This document shows positions 34,265 to 43,707 of a stretch of 64,000 nt of DNA, in pieces. Origin of the DNA: Cupriavidus taiwanensis (GTDB lineage Bacteria > Pseudomonadota > Gammaproteobacteria > Burkholderiales > Burkholderiaceae). Each line of letters begins with the position of its first letter. The stretch's first letter is position 1. Both the position numbers and the translations under genes were made by a program. The stretch is from positions 1,321,322-1,385,321 of the forward strand of contig NZ_LT976854.1 in the NCBI RefSeq assembly GCF_900249755.1, in the 5' to 3' direction. The notes beneath the pieces are model-generated. The model was not told the origin of the DNA and ran no database searches. It saw nothing but the letters and a program-made list of their open reading frames with translations.

Positions 34265-34597
34265 ATGTACCTGGTCAGCAACGATATGACCGCCACCCTG
34301 CCCGCCCGCAGCTCGCTGCGCCTTGTCGCCGGCCCCGGCGAACAGGTGGCGGTACGCTGCACCGCGGGTGAGTTGTGGCTGATTCGCGATGGCGATCCGA
34401 AGGACACGGCGCTGACGGCGAGCGAGTGCGTTACCTTGTCCGATACCGGCCACATCGAGCTGTATGCGATCACCGCCGCGTCGCTGCATGTCACGCGCTG
34501 CAAGCCCGCGGCTGGTTCCATACGCGGCGCATGGCGAGAGCGGCTGTGGCGCTGGCTGGCCCCGCGCGGCTACGGCTATCCCGGCCCTGGCCGGTAG
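34265..34597 (+). CDS. DUF2917-family protein
   Basis: 110 residues, cupin-like small protein family DUF2917: GEQVAVRCTAGELWLIRDGDPKDTALTASE is the conserved core. It starts 14 bp after the hydrolase stop with a GGGAG site, so the two are probably one operon under the TetR repressor. The C-terminal 30 residues contain several Arg/Trp. Function of the family is unknown. Confidence 0.8.
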   Translation: MYLVSNDMTATLPARSSLRLVAGPGEQVAVRCTAGELWLIRDGDPKDTALTASECVTLSDTGHIELYAITAASLHVTRCKPAAGSIRGAWRERLWRWLAPRGYGYPGPGR

Positions 34598-35044
34598 CCC
34601 CGGCGCGCGCGGTCGCCCGCGCGCCTTCGCCACCTCGCTTCGCCCACCTCGCTTCGCCCACCTCGCTTCGCCCACCTCGACTTGCCAGCCTGCCGCGCGC
34701 GCAGCGCGTGGGTGGACGGAGGCCGGTCATGGCGGTTAATTGCGCAATTGCAGGACGGCTTGGATCGTCGTTTTCCCGACAACGGCGGCCGTGGTCCGAC
34801 TGAGCACCGGGCCGGCTGTACCAAAGCTGGTACACATCGGACCGCGCCGCGCGGCCCGCCCCGCGCCATCTGCCGCAATGCGGCCCGCCACGCCGTCTGG
34901 CGCGCGATATGCGTCGGTATGGGGTTGCTCAGGAGCCCCTGGTGTCGCACCGGGAGACCCTGAACCACTGCCCCGGCTTGCTGCGATCGGTCGCGTGCGC
35001 GCAGCCGGGACGGCGATCGATCGATCCTTACCGGAGATCCCGCC
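34598..35044. other. Gene-free region with tandem repeats
   Basis: 447 bp between the DUF2917 gene and the GYD gene. It holds a four-copy 14-bp tandem repeat (34631-34686, separate entry). The rest has only short frames; no terminator or clear promoter was seen. A CAGGAGCCCCTGGTG stretch near 34930-34944 forms a weak hairpin. Confidence 0.5.
34631..34686. repeat. Four tandem 14-bp repeats
   Basis: Unit CACCTCGCTTCGCC, repeated exactly at 34631, 34645 and 34659; the fourth (34673) is CACCTCGACTTGCC with two changes. Unit length is not a multiple of three, there is no spacer diversity, and the copies are adjacent, so it is not a CRISPR. Likely slippage-prone, perhaps variable between strains. 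Confidence 0.85.
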
Positions 35045-35338
35045 ATGACCCGCTATATCGTGCTAGCCAGCTTCACCGACCAGGGCATCCGTGCCGTCAA
35101 GGACACCACCAAGCGCGCCGCCGCGGTGCGCGAGATGGGCGCGCGCTTCGGGGTGCAGATGAAAGACATCTACTGGACCCTGGGCAAATACGACATCGTG
35201 CTGACCGTCGAGGCCCAGGATGATGCCAGCATGACCGCGTTCGGCCTGGCGGTCGGCGCGCTGGGCAACGTGCGCACGCAAACGCTGCGCGCCTTCAATG
35301 TCGACGAGATGCAGGCGATTATCGGCAAGCTGAGCTGA
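35045..35338 (+). CDS. GYD-domain protein
   Basis: 97 residues with the GYD/COG4274 fold: RYIVLASFTDQGIRAVKDTTKRA and a GKYDIVLTVEAQDD core with a LGNVRTQTLRAF end, similar to small ferredoxin-like dimeric alpha-beta-barrel proteins. A GGAG-like site precedes the ATG by about 8 bases. Function unknown. A weak hairpin follows. Confidence 0.85.
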   Translation: MTRYIVLASFTDQGIRAVKDTTKRAAAVREMGARFGVQMKDIYWTLGKYDIVLTVEAQDDASMTAFGLAVGALGNVRTQTLRAFNVDEMQAIIGKLS

Positions 35339-35367
35339 GCCGCCTTCGCACTGTCCTTGTCACCAGG

Positions 35368-35396
35368 AACGCCCGCCATGGCGCCCGGCGGGCGTT
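35368..35396 (+). terminator. Hairpin terminator-like element after the GYD gene
   Basis: AACGCCCGCC (35368-35377) pairs with GGCGGGCGTT (35387-35396) around a 9-base loop. The following bases (GTCGCTG) are not a T tract, so termination would be weak or factor-assisted. Confidence 0.5.
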
Positions 35397-35511
35397 GTCG
35401 CTGCAGGACGGCTTTGTTCTTCCGGAAATCCGACGGTTTTGTCAGACGGCGCCCGATATCTGCACGGCGGCACAACACTGACACTCATACTGCCAACTTC
35501 CGGAGAGTGTC

Positions 35512-35760
35512 ATGCCAGGCAAGAATATCCATGTCGTGCCGACTCATAACGGGTGGGCCGTCGAAGCCGAAGGACGCAGCGGCAACCAGCAGCGATTCAC
35601 GTCGATGGCGCATGCGATCGCCACCGGCATGGAGAAGGCCCGGCGTGCCAAGGTAGACTTGCTGATCCATGGCAGGGATCACCAGATCCTGCAGCGCAAC
35701 GCCTTCGGCAACGCTGCCGCAAACACTACCGCAAACGCTACCGCAAACGCCGACGGGTAA
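35512..35760 (+). CDS. DUF2188-family small protein
   Basis: 82 residues: HVVPTHNGWAVEAEGR and an extended DLLIHGRDHQILQRN core match DUF2188. The C-terminal tail encodes AANTTANATANADG from DNA with a tandem ACCGCAAACGCT-like 12-bp repeat at about 35709-35755. GGAG 5 bases before ATG. Function unknown; such proteins often accompany stress or persistence genes. Confidence 0.8.
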   Translation: MPGKNIHVVPTHNGWAVEAEGRSGNQQRFTSMAHAIATGMEKARRAKVDLLIHGRDHQILQRNAFGNAAANTTANATANADG

Positions 35761-35813
35761 TTGCAAGGCTCCATCGGCATCGTTCCTGGGCGGATCTACT
35801 CACGGACAACCCG

Positions 35814-36860
35814 ATGCGCAATCTGAAAGGTTTCTACGTCCTGCTGGTCGCCGTCAGCATTGCGTTCATCTGGATACTGCTGCCCTTCTACAGCGCGATT
35901 CTCTGGGGCACGATCCTGGCCATCCTGTTTCATCCCATGCAGCGCAGGCTGACGGTGCGATTCGGCAACCGGGAAAACCTGGCAGCGCTGACCACGCTGC
36001 TGGTCTGCGTGCTGATGGCGATTGTCCCGGTGTTTCTGATGATTGCCACGCTCGCGCAGGAAGCGGCCTTTGCCTACCAGCAGATCCGGACCGGCAAATG
36101 GGACTTCGGGCAATACTTCCAGACCGCCGTGCAGGCCCTGCCGGCCTCGGTCGAGGCCTGGCTGAATGAAATCGGACTGGCCGACGTGGCGGGGTTGCAG
36201 GCGAAGCTGACCGAAGGTGCCGCCCGCATCAGCCAGTTCATGGCGGCGCAGGCCGTCGCCATCGGCCAGAACACGCTGCAGTTCGCCGTCGGCCTCGGCG
36301 TCATGCTGTACCTGGTGTTTTTCCTGCTGCGCGACGGTGCGGTGATTTCCCACCGCTTGCGCGAGGCCATGCCGCTGAGCGACGCGCACACCCGCCGCCT
36401 GGTCGGCCGGTTCACCACCGTGGTCCGCGCCACGGTCAAGGGCAACGTGGTCGTGGCGGTGGTCCAGGGCGTTCTGGGCGGCCTGGCTTTCCTGCTGCTG
36501 GGCATCAACGGTGCGTTGCTGTGGGGCACGCTGATGGCGTTCCTGTCGCTGCTGCCGGCCGTTGGCGCTGCGCTGGTCTGGGGCCCCGCCGCGATCTATT
36601 TCCTGCTGGCGGGCCCGGTCTGGAAAGGGATTGCGCTCATTGCCATCGGCACCCTGGTCATTGGCGCCGTGGACAACGTGCTCCGGCCCATCCTCGTCGG
36701 CAAGGACACCAAGCTGCCGGACTGGGTGGTGCTGATATCGACGCTGGGCGGCATGTCGGTGTTTGGCATCAACGGCTTTGTGATAGGTCCGCTGATTGCC
36801 GCGCTGTTTATCTCGTGCTGGGATATTTCGGTGATCGAGGATCGCGACGACACCATGTGA
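35814..36860 (+). CDS. AI-2E-family transporter
   Basis: 348 residues of the TqsA/YdiK/PerM-type AI-2E transporter family with about eight membrane segments: VLLVAVSIAFIWILLPFYSAI, LTTLLVCVLMAIVPVFLMIATL, then a cytoplasmic helical region, FAVGLGVMLYLVFFLLRDG, LGGLAFLLLGINGALLWG, IALIAIGTLVIGAVDNVL (the DNxLRP motif). Start at 35814, 53 bp after the DUF2188 gene. The substrate of most members is not known, and the name should not be read as proof of autoinducer-2 export. Confidence 0.85.
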   Translation: MRNLKGFYVLLVAVSIAFIWILLPFYSAILWGTILAILFHPMQRRLTVRFGNRENLAALTTLLVCVLMAIVPVFLMIATLAQEAAFAYQQIRTGKWDFGQYFQTAVQALPASVEAWLNEIGLADVAGLQAKLTEGAARISQFMAAQAVAIGQNTLQFAVGLGVMLYLVFFLLRDGAVISHRLREAMPLSDAHTRRLVGRFTTVVRATVKGNVVVAVVQGVLGGLAFLLLGINGALLWGTLMAFLSLLPAVGAALVWGPAAIYFLLAGPVWKGIALIAIGTLVIGAVDNVLRPILVGKDTKLPDWVVLISTLGGMSVFGINGFVIGPLIAALFISCWDISVIEDRDDTM

Positions 36861-36902
36861 GCGGGTGCCGCCGCCAGGTTCGACATGGTTGACTCTCACC
36901 GA

Positions 36903-36955
36903 GGACACCACCGCCGCTAACGTGACGATGAATTACTGAGGCTGAGGTGGTGTCC
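36903..36955. repeat. Inverted repeat between convergent genes
   Basis: GGACACCACC (36903-36912) and GGTGGTGTCC (36946-36955) are perfect inverted 10-bp arms with a 33-base loop, between the AI-2E gene and the convergent formate dehydrogenase gene. A bidirectional terminator or a regulator site are both possible. Confidence 0.6.
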
Positions 36956-36987
36956 CGCCTGCGCTGCGAAACACCACCGTTCCTTGG

Positions 36988-39810
36988 TTACGCGGAAGCC
37001 GGCTCCAGTATCTGCCCGCCGCCATAGCTGGACTGCACCGGCGCGGCTCCGCCCGCTGTCATCCGGATCGCGCAATACTTGAACTCCGGAATCTTGCCGA
37101 ACGGGTCCAGCGCCGCGTTGGTCAGCTTGTTGATCGCCGCCTCGTAGTAGCAGAACGGCACGAACACGGCGCCGCGCGGCGTGCCGGCATCGGCGCGCGC
37201 ATACAGCGTGACCTCGCCGCGCCGCGACGACAGCGTGACCACGTCCCCTGGCTTGCCGCCGAGTGCATCCAGATCCAGTGGATGCACCAGCGCCACCGGG
37301 TCCGGCTCGATTGCATCGAGCACCCCTGCGCGCCGCGTCATGCTGCCGGTATGCCAGTGTTCCAGCTGGCGCCCGGTGATCAGCACCATCGGGTAATCCG
37401 CATCGGGACGCTCCGCGGCCGGGATGATGTCGGCGGGGACAAAGCGCCCCCGCCCGGTCGCGGTCGGGAAGCTGTCCGTGAAGATCACCGGCTCGCCCGG
37501 GTCGCCCTCTTCCTTGCACGGGTAGGTCACCGCGTGCTCGCGCTCCAGCCGCTCCCAGGTCACGCCGCCGATGCTGGGCATGGCCAGGCGCATCTCGTCG
37601 AACACGTCGGCGACGCCGGTGTAGTGCCAGTCCAGCCCCAGCTGCGCCGCCATCTGCTGGATGATCCACAGGTCCTGGCGCGCCTGTCCCGGCGGGTCCA
37701 GCGCCTGCCGGCCGAGCTGCACGGTGCGGTCGGTGTTGGTGAAGGTGCCGGTCTTTTCCGGGAAGGCCGAGGCCGGCAGCACCACGTCCGCCAGGTATGC
37801 CGTCTCGGTCAGGAAGATATCCTGCACCACCAGGTGGTCGAGCGATGCCAGTGCTTCACGCGCATGCTCGGCGTCGGGATCGGACATCGCCGGGTTCTCG
37901 CCCATGATGTACATGCCGCGCACCTCGCCACGCTCGATCGCCTGCATCACCTCGACCACGGTCAGGCCCGGCTGGCGGTCCAGCGGCATGCCCCACAGCG
38001 CCTCGAAGCTGGCGATCGCCAGCGGGTCGTCGACGCGCCGGTAGTCCGGGTACATCATCGGGATCAGGCCAGCGTCGGAGGCGCCCTGCACGTTGTTCTG
38101 GCCGCGCAGCGGATGCAGGCCGGTGCCGGGCCGGCCGATCTGCCCGGTCATCAGCGCCAGCGCGATCAGGCAGCGCGCGTTGTCGGTGCCATGCACGTGC
38201 TGCGACACGCCCATGCCCCACAGGATCATCGAAGCCTTCGAGGTGGCATAGGCGCGCGCCACCTCGCGGATGGTTTCAGCGTCGATGCCGCAGATCGGCG
38301 CCATCAGCTCGGGGCTGTAGGCGGCCACGTTGCGCTGCAGTTCGTCGAAGCCGATGGTGCGGCTGTCGATGAAGTCGCGATCGACCAGGCCTTCGTTGAC
38401 GATCACATGCATCATCGCGTTGAGCAGCGCGACGTCGGCATCGGGCTTGAACTGCAGGAAGCGCCAGGCAAAGCGCGCCAGGTCCGAGCGGCGCGGGTCG
38501 GCCACGATCAGCCTGGTGCCGTTCTTGACGGCGTTCTTGATCCAGCTGGCCGCGACCGGATGGTTCACGGTCGGGTTGGCGCCGATCACGATCACCACTT
38601 CGGCCTTGTCGACATCCATCACCGGGTTCGACACCGCGCCGGAGCCGATCCCTTCCAGCAGCGCCGCCACCGACGAGGCATGGCACAGCCGCGTGCAGTG
38701 GTCGACGTTGTTGCTGCCGAAGCCGGTGCGCACCAGCTTCTGGAACAGGTAGGCCTCTTCATTGCTGCCCTTGGCCGAGCCAAACCCGGCCAGCGCACGC
38801 TTGCCATGGGTGTCGCGGATCTGCGCGAGCTTGCCGCCGGCCAGCGCCAGCGCCTCTTCCCAGGTGGCTTCGCGGAACACGTCCATCACGTGGTCCGGGT
38901 CCATGACGAAATCGCCGTGCTTCGGCACGCCGTCGCGGCGCACCAGCGGCACCGTCAGCCGCTGCGGATGCTGGACGTAGTCAAAGCCATACCGGCCCTT
39001 CACGCAAAGGCGCTGGTGATTGGCCGGGCCATCGCGCCCTTCCACGAACAGGATGCGGTTGTCCTTGACGTTGTAGGTCAGCTGGCAGCCGACGCCGCAG
39101 TACGGGCACACCGATTCCACCTGCTTGTCGGGCACCGCCAGCGCGGCATCGCGCGCGGGCATCAGCGCGCCGGTCGGGCACGCCTGCACGCATTCGCCGC
39201 AGGCGACGCAGGTGGAGGCGCCCATCGGGTCGTCCATGTCGAACACGATGCGGGCGTCGTCGCCGCGCAGCGCCAGCCCGATCACGTCGTTGACCTGTTC
39301 GTCGCGGCACGCGCGCAGGCAGCGGGTGCACTGGATGCAGGCATCCAGGTTGACCGCGATCGCCGGGTGCGACAGGTCTGCCGCCACGCGTTCGCGCGGC
39401 GCGAAGCGGGGCTTGCCGACCTCCAGCCTGGCCGCCCATTGGTCCAGTTCGTTGTGGCGGGTGTAGTCGGTCTCCGGCATGTCCGACTGCAGCAGTTCCA
39501 GCACGGTGCGCTGGGCGCGGCGGGCGCGCTCGGATTCGGTCTGCACCTGCATGCCGGCGGCCGGATAGCGGCAGCAGGACGGGGCCAGCACGCGCTCGCC
39601 CTGGATCTCGACCATGCAGGCGCGGCAGTTGCCGGCGGGCTCGAGGCCGTCCTTGTAGCACAGGTGCGGCACGTCGAAGCCTTCGCGCTGCGCCACTTTC
39701 AGCAGGCTTTCGCCGGGCTGCGCGCTTACCTCGCGGCCATTGAGGGTGAAGGTGACGGCCGGCTCGGCGGATTCGACTAGCGCGCGTTCGGCGCGGGTCA
39801 GTGCATTCAT
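36988..39810 (-). CDS. fdwA: NAD-dependent formate dehydrogenase, catalytic alpha subunit (FdwA/FdsA-like)
   Basis: 940 residues. N-terminal [2Fe-2S] domain (CYKDGLEPAGNCRACMVE), NuoG-like 4Fe-4S ligands (CIQCTRCLRAC at 158-168 and CVACGECVQACPTG at 201-214), then the molybdopterin enzyme with 4Fe-4S CPYCGVGC (C235, C238, C242, C269) and active site C376-H377 in TRLCHASS. It oxidises formate to CO2. The pterin may bind Mo or W; sequence cannot tell, and fdwA is used because the partner gene is a fused subunit and the operon is only two genes, unlike the fdsGBACD order. No fdsC/fdsD chaperone genes are next to it. It lies beside oxlT, which suits formate made from oxalate. Confidence 0.88.
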   Translation of the reverse strand: MNALTRAERALVESAEPAVTFTLNGREVSAQPGESLLKVAQREGFDVPHLCYKDGLEPAGNCRACMVEIQGERVLAPSCCRYPAAGMQVQTESERARRAQRTVLELLQSDMPETDYTRHNELDQWAARLEVGKPRFAPRERVAADLSHPAIAVNLDACIQCTRCLRACRDEQVNDVIGLALRGDDARIVFDMDDPMGASTCVACGECVQACPTGALMPARDAALAVPDKQVESVCPYCGVGCQLTYNVKDNRILFVEGRDGPANHQRLCVKGRYGFDYVQHPQRLTVPLVRRDGVPKHGDFVMDPDHVMDVFREATWEEALALAGGKLAQIRDTHGKRALAGFGSAKGSNEEAYLFQKLVRTGFGSNNVDHCTRLCHASSVAALLEGIGSGAVSNPVMDVDKAEVVIVIGANPTVNHPVAASWIKNAVKNGTRLIVADPRRSDLARFAWRFLQFKPDADVALLNAMMHVIVNEGLVDRDFIDSRTIGFDELQRNVAAYSPELMAPICGIDAETIREVARAYATSKASMILWGMGVSQHVHGTDNARCLIALALMTGQIGRPGTGLHPLRGQNNVQGASDAGLIPMMYPDYRRVDDPLAIASFEALWGMPLDRQPGLTVVEVMQAIERGEVRGMYIMGENPAMSDPDAEHAREALASLDHLVVQDIFLTETAYLADVVLPASAFPEKTGTFTNTDRTVQLGRQALDPPGQARQDLWIIQQMAAQLGLDWHYTGVADVFDEMRLAMPSIGGVTWERLEREHAVTYPCKEEGDPGEPVIFTDSFPTATGRGRFVPADIIPAAERPDADYPMVLITGRQLEHWHTGSMTRRAGVLDAIEPDPVALVHPLDLDALGGKPGDVVTLSSRRGEVTLYARADAGTPRGAVFVPFCYYEAAINKLTNAALDPFGKIPEFKYCAIRMTAGGAAPVQSSYGGGQILEPASA

Positions 39811-39835
39811 GTCTGTCTCTCAGGCTCGGGCGGCA

Positions 39836-41545
39836 TCAGGCCAGTTCGTGCGGGAAGTACTTGATCACGCAGTCGACCGGGTTCGGCGCGGCTTGTCCCA
39901 GGCCGCAGATCGAGGCGTCGCGCATCACCGCGGACAGGTCGTCCAGCGCGGCCAGGTCCCACTTGGGCTGGCGGATCAGGTCGAGCGTCTTGGCCGTGCC
40001 GCTGCGGCACGGCGTGCATTGCCCGCACGACTCGTGCTTGAAGAAGTGCATCAGGTTGCGCGCCGCCTGCGTGGCGCTGTCGTGGTCGGACAGGATCACG
40101 ATCGCGGCCGAGCCGATAAAGCAGCCATAGGGCTGCAGCGTGTCGAAGTCCAGCGGGATATTGCCCAGCGCCGCCGGCAGGATGCCGCCCGACGCGCCGC
40201 CGGGCAGGTAGCCGTAGAATGCATGGCCGTCGAGCATGCCGCCGCAGTATTCGTCGATCAGCTCGCGCACCGTGATGCCCGCCGGCGCCAGGTGCACGCC
40301 GGGGCGTTTCACGCGGCCCGAGACCGAGAACGAGCGCAGCCCCTTGCGCCCGTTGCGCCCCTGCGCGGCAAACCAGCCGGCGCCCTTCTCGATGATGTCG
40401 CGCACCCAGTACAGGGTTTCGAAGTTGTGCTCCAGCGTGGGCCGGCCGAACAGCCCCACCTGCGCCACATAGGGCGGGCGCAGCCGCGGCATGCCGCGCT
40501 TGCCTTCGATCGATTCGATCATGGCCGATTCTTCGCCGCAGATATACGCGCCCGCGCCGCGGCGCAGCTCGATGCGCGGCAGCCCCGGGACCGGCGGGTC
40601 CTGCTGCAGCTGCTGCAAGGCTTCGGTGAGCAGCGCGCGGCAGCCGGCATATTCGTCGCGCAGGTAGATGTAGATCGCCGCCACGTCGACCACGTGCGCC
40701 GCGACCAGCATGCCTTCGAGGAAGCGGTGCGGATCGCGTTCCAGGTAGACGCGGTCCTTGAAGGTGCCGGGCTCGCCCTCGTCGATATTGATGGCCATCA
40801 GCCGGGGCGCGGCCTCGCCGCGCACGATGCGCCATTTGCGCCCGGTCGGGAAGCCCGCGCCGCCCAGGCCGCGCAGGCCGGAATCCTCCATCGTGGCCAG
40901 CACCGCGGCCGGGTCCAGGGCGCCGCTGGCCAGGGACTTCAGCAGGGCATAGCCACCGTCGCGGCGGTAGGCGTCGTAGTCGATATAGGGTTCGGGCGCA
41001 TGGCGCACCGCCCCGGCCTGCACCGCGGCGCCGATGGCCTCGGCGGTCGCGGCATCGACCGGGTTCTGTCCGACCAGCGCCGCGGGCGCCTTCTCGCAGC
41101 GGCCGATGCAGGGCGCGGCGACCACGCGCACCTCGGTGCCGAGCAGCGCCGGCAGCTTGTCGATCAGGGCCTGCGCGCCGGCCAGCTCGCAGGCAATGCC
41201 TTCGCACACGCGCACGGTCAGCGCGGGCGGCGGCGCGATCTGGCCGTCGGCGTCCTCGCGCACCACGTCGAAGTGGTGGTAGAAGGTGGCGACCTCGTAG
41301 ACCTCGGTCATCGACAGGCGCAGCTCGCTGGCCAGCGCCACCAGGTGCGGCATGGCGAGCTGGCCGTAGCGGTCGTTGATGCAGTGCAGGTGCTCGATCA
41401 GCAGGTCGCGCCGGCGCGGCATCTCGCCCAGCGCCACGCGCACTTCGGCCAGCGCGGCCGCGTCGACCTGCCGGCCCTTGGGCTGGCGGCGCTTGCGCTG
41501 CCGGCCGAGCCCCGTCGCCTCGAGGGGAATGACAACCTGGTTCAT
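39836..41545 (-). CDS. fdwB: Formate dehydrogenase diaphorase subunit, NuoE-NuoF fusion (FdwB-like)
   Basis: 569 residues. The N-terminal part (to about 170) is NuoE/FdsG-like with [2Fe-2S] Cys residues in RVCEGIACELAG and APCIGRCEKAP; the C-terminal part is NuoF/FdsB-like with FMN/NADH motifs (RGLGGAGFPTGRKW, NIDEGEPGTFKDR) and a 4Fe-4S CGQCTPCRSGTAKT plus a later ICGLG. In the Fds enzyme these are separate gamma and beta subunits. It passes electrons to NAD+. It precedes the alpha-subunit gene by 25 bp and is transcribed first. Confidence 0.85.
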   Translation of the reverse strand: MNQVVIPLEATGLGRQRKRRQPKGRQVDAAALAEVRVALGEMPRRRDLLIEHLHCINDRYGQLAMPHLVALASELRLSMTEVYEVATFYHHFDVVREDADGQIAPPPALTVRVCEGIACELAGAQALIDKLPALLGTEVRVVAAPCIGRCEKAPAALVGQNPVDAATAEAIGAAVQAGAVRHAPEPYIDYDAYRRDGGYALLKSLASGALDPAAVLATMEDSGLRGLGGAGFPTGRKWRIVRGEAAPRLMAINIDEGEPGTFKDRVYLERDPHRFLEGMLVAAHVVDVAAIYIYLRDEYAGCRALLTEALQQLQQDPPVPGLPRIELRRGAGAYICGEESAMIESIEGKRGMPRLRPPYVAQVGLFGRPTLEHNFETLYWVRDIIEKGAGWFAAQGRNGRKGLRSFSVSGRVKRPGVHLAPAGITVRELIDEYCGGMLDGHAFYGYLPGGASGGILPAALGNIPLDFDTLQPYGCFIGSAAIVILSDHDSATQAARNLMHFFKHESCGQCTPCRSGTAKTLDLIRQPKWDLAALDDLSAVMRDASICGLGQAAPNPVDCVIKYFPHELA

Positions 41546-41726
41546 GGCGTGCCTGGATGTTGTTTGTGGGGTTGCGGTGGGCGATCAGGAAGGGGCCGGC
41601 GGGCCACCCTCCTGTCGTGCCTTGTTGTTGTCGTATTGTGCTACCGGGCGCGGCGGCTGTGCAGGCATCGCAGCCGCACGCGTCCGGGTACTGCCAGCGC
41701 CGGTGGGCGCCGTGCTGCTTTCTTCA

Positions 41727-43046
41727 TCAGGTCAGGTCTTCAGGCACGGTACGATAGCCCATCGGCGCCGCGGTGTTGGCATGCACGTACTTGCGCACAT
41801 GCGCCTCGCGCATCGGCTTGAGCACGAACAGCGCCATCACCGCGGTCAGTGCCGCCATGCCGGAGGCCACCATGAAGACCGCATGCCAGCTGCCGGTGGC
41901 GGCCGTGATCACGCTGGAGAACGGCACCAGCAAGGCGGCCGTGCCCTTGGCGGTGTACAGCAGGCCCGCGTTGGTGGCGGCAAACTTGGGCCCGAAGGTG
42001 TCGCCGCAGGTGGCCGGGAACAGGCTGTAGATCTCGCCCCAGGCGAAGAACACGACGCCGGTCAGGATCACGAAGGCAACCGGATGGTAGCCGTACTTCG
42101 ACAGCAGCAGGATGCCGACGGCCTCGACGCCGAACGCAAAGAACATGGTGCGCTCGCGCCCGATATGGTCCGAGATCCAGCCGAAGAACGGACGCGTCAG
42201 GCCATTGAGCACGCGGTCGATGGTCAGCGCGAAGGTCAGCGCCGGCAGGGTCAGGCCGAGGATGGAGATGGGCGCTTCGTGCAGGCCGAAGTCCTTGGCG
42301 ATCGGGCCCAGCTGCGCGGTGGCCATCAGGCCGCCGGCGGCCATCATCACGAACATCGCGTACATGACCCAGAAGATCGGCGACTTCAGCACCTCGCGCG
42401 GCGACGCGTTGTAGGTGGCGGCAGCCTTCAGCGTGGTCTTGACCTCGCTGAGGATCCTGGCCGACGGCGGGTACAGGGCCATGCCCAGGATGAACACCAC
42501 CAGCCCCTGGCCCAGCCCGAACCACAGGAACGCCGCCTCATAGCCCGAGGTCTTGATCATGTTGGCGATCGGCACCACGGTCAGCGCCGAGCCGGCACCG
42601 AAGCCGGCCGCGGTGATCCCCGCCGCCAGCCCGCGGCGATTGGGGAACCACTTCAGCGCATTGCCCACGCACGTGCCATACACCGCGCCGGCGCCCAGGC
42701 CGCCGATGGCCGCTGCGAAGTAAAGCATGGGCAGCGACGATGCCACCGAATTCAGCGCCCAGGCCACCGCGCACAGCAGGCCGCCACCCACCACCACCGG
42801 GCGCGGGCCGTACTTGTCGACCAGGTAGCCTTCGATCGGCACCAGCCAGGTTTCGGTAACAACGAAGATGGTGAAGGCTACCTGGATCGCGGTGCGACCC
42901 CAGCCATATTTGTCGTCGATCGGGTTGACGAACAGGGTCCAGCCATATTGCATGTTGGCGATCATCGCCATGCAGATCACGCCGAATACCAGTTGCACCC
43001 ACGGCGACGCAAAGCGCGACGTGGACTCCGTCTGCTGCAATTCCAT
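41727..43046 (-). CDS. oxlT: OxlT, oxalate/formate antiporter
   Basis: 439-residue major facilitator with twelve membrane segments, matching the oxalate:formate exchanger OxlT by its N-terminal CMAMIANMQYGWTLFVNPID segment, the GWGRTAIQVAFTIFVVTETW helix and GRERTMFFAFGVEAVGIL. It brings oxalate in and formate out across the inner membrane, energising cells. It is followed, 181 bp later, by the formate dehydrogenase operon. The start has AAGGAG 6 bases before it. An 18-bp shared operator lies 105 bp upstream (43151-43168). Confidence 0.9.
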   Translation of the reverse strand: MELQQTESTSRFASPWVQLVFGVICMAMIANMQYGWTLFVNPIDDKYGWGRTAIQVAFTIFVVTETWLVPIEGYLVDKYGPRPVVVGGGLLCAVAWALNSVASSLPMLYFAAAIGGLGAGAVYGTCVGNALKWFPNRRGLAAGITAAGFGAGSALTVVPIANMIKTSGYEAAFLWFGLGQGLVVFILGMALYPPSARILSEVKTTLKAAATYNASPREVLKSPIFWVMYAMFVMMAAGGLMATAQLGPIAKDFGLHEAPISILGLTLPALTFALTIDRVLNGLTRPFFGWISDHIGRERTMFFAFGVEAVGILLLSKYGYHPVAFVILTGVVFFAWGEIYSLFPATCGDTFGPKFAATNAGLLYTAKGTAALLVPFSSVITAATGSWHAVFMVASGMAALTAVMALFVLKPMREAHVRKYVHANTAAPMGYRTVPEDLT

Positions 43047-43707
43047 GATGTCTCCTTATAGCGGCGAACCGCCAAGGTGGAAGATGGGCGCCTGAAGACG
43101 CCTCTGCGTGACTCTCGGTCGAAGAACAGCTGAGCCGTTCTAGTGCTATACGGTATGTGATATATCAGGTAAGTCAAGCGTATTCGTCGCGGCTGTGCAG
43201 CATCCGGCCGCGTTACCTGGTGCCGGAATCGCCTCACATCGCCCGCGACTGTTGCGCGGGAAGCATCAAAGGCGGCTCCGCCAGCATCCGGAGTCTTTGG
43301 AAATCAAGCAGTTGGCGTACGTCGGCGGATCAATCGGCCGACGCACGGCAACCGCAAGCATGCCGGGGATCGCGCTATCGAAAAACCGGGAAAACGATCG
43401 GTTGGGGAAAGTCCCTAGATGCAGACATGAATGTCTGGGGGGTCATCTGAACAAGGCTTCGTGGCGCTAGCCAGGGCTTGCGAGGGAGCGCGGGAGCACG
43501 CGTGAGCTGGCGCAGCGGGGATGCGCGCGAAGCGCTGGAGGGATGTCGCTGCGGAACAGCCGGCAAACCAGCCAGCAAACAGCCAGTGAACAGCAGGAGG
43601 GAAGGAGGTGGCGGCCGTGCTTGCCGTGAAGGTCGCAAGGGATGCCGGCCGCTACAGCCCTTGCCAGAGGCGCGCTTCAGCGCGAAAGCGCCGCGCGCCG
43701 GCCGGAA
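43047..43707. other. Gene-free region between oxlT and a small membrane gene
   Basis: 661 bp. From the left it contains the oxlT leader, the shared operator block (43151-43168) and then 540 bp with only short frames. A perfect 16-bp palindrome CAGACATGAATGTCTG-type element (arms CAGACAT/ATGTCTG at 43422-43428 and 43431-43437, 2-base centre) is the only other structure seen; several G follow the second arm. Confidence 0.5.
43151..43168 (-). promoter_or_regulatory. Shared oxalate-locus operator block, copy A (oxlT)
   Basis: CGGTATGTGATATATCAG (plus-strand reading) includes the palindrome TGATATATCA. An identical 18-mer lies upstream of oxc at 59165-59182, with further copies at 43996-44013 (16/18) and 59356-59373 (14/18). 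Read toward oxlT, a TTGACT hexamer (43172-43177) and a TATAGC hexamer (43145-43150) lie on either side with a 21-bp gap, so the block overlaps the likely promoter. The regulator is not identified; the AT-rich palindrome fits a GntR- or LysR-type protein. Confidence 0.8.

Noticed and set aside
34631-34686. Tandem repeats considered as CRISPR
   Set aside because: Repeats are adjacent without unique spacers, only 14 bp, and no cas genes are near.
37282-39780. 832-residue plus-strand frame antisense to formate dehydrogenase alpha
   Set aside because: No known motifs; the minus-strand protein has all metal and pterin motifs. Long antisense frames are common in high-GC genomes.
43375-43638. 87-residue minus-strand frame between oxlT and the small membrane protein
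   Set aside because: Pro/Arg-rich, no ribosome binding site or hydrophobic segment; not conserved-looking.
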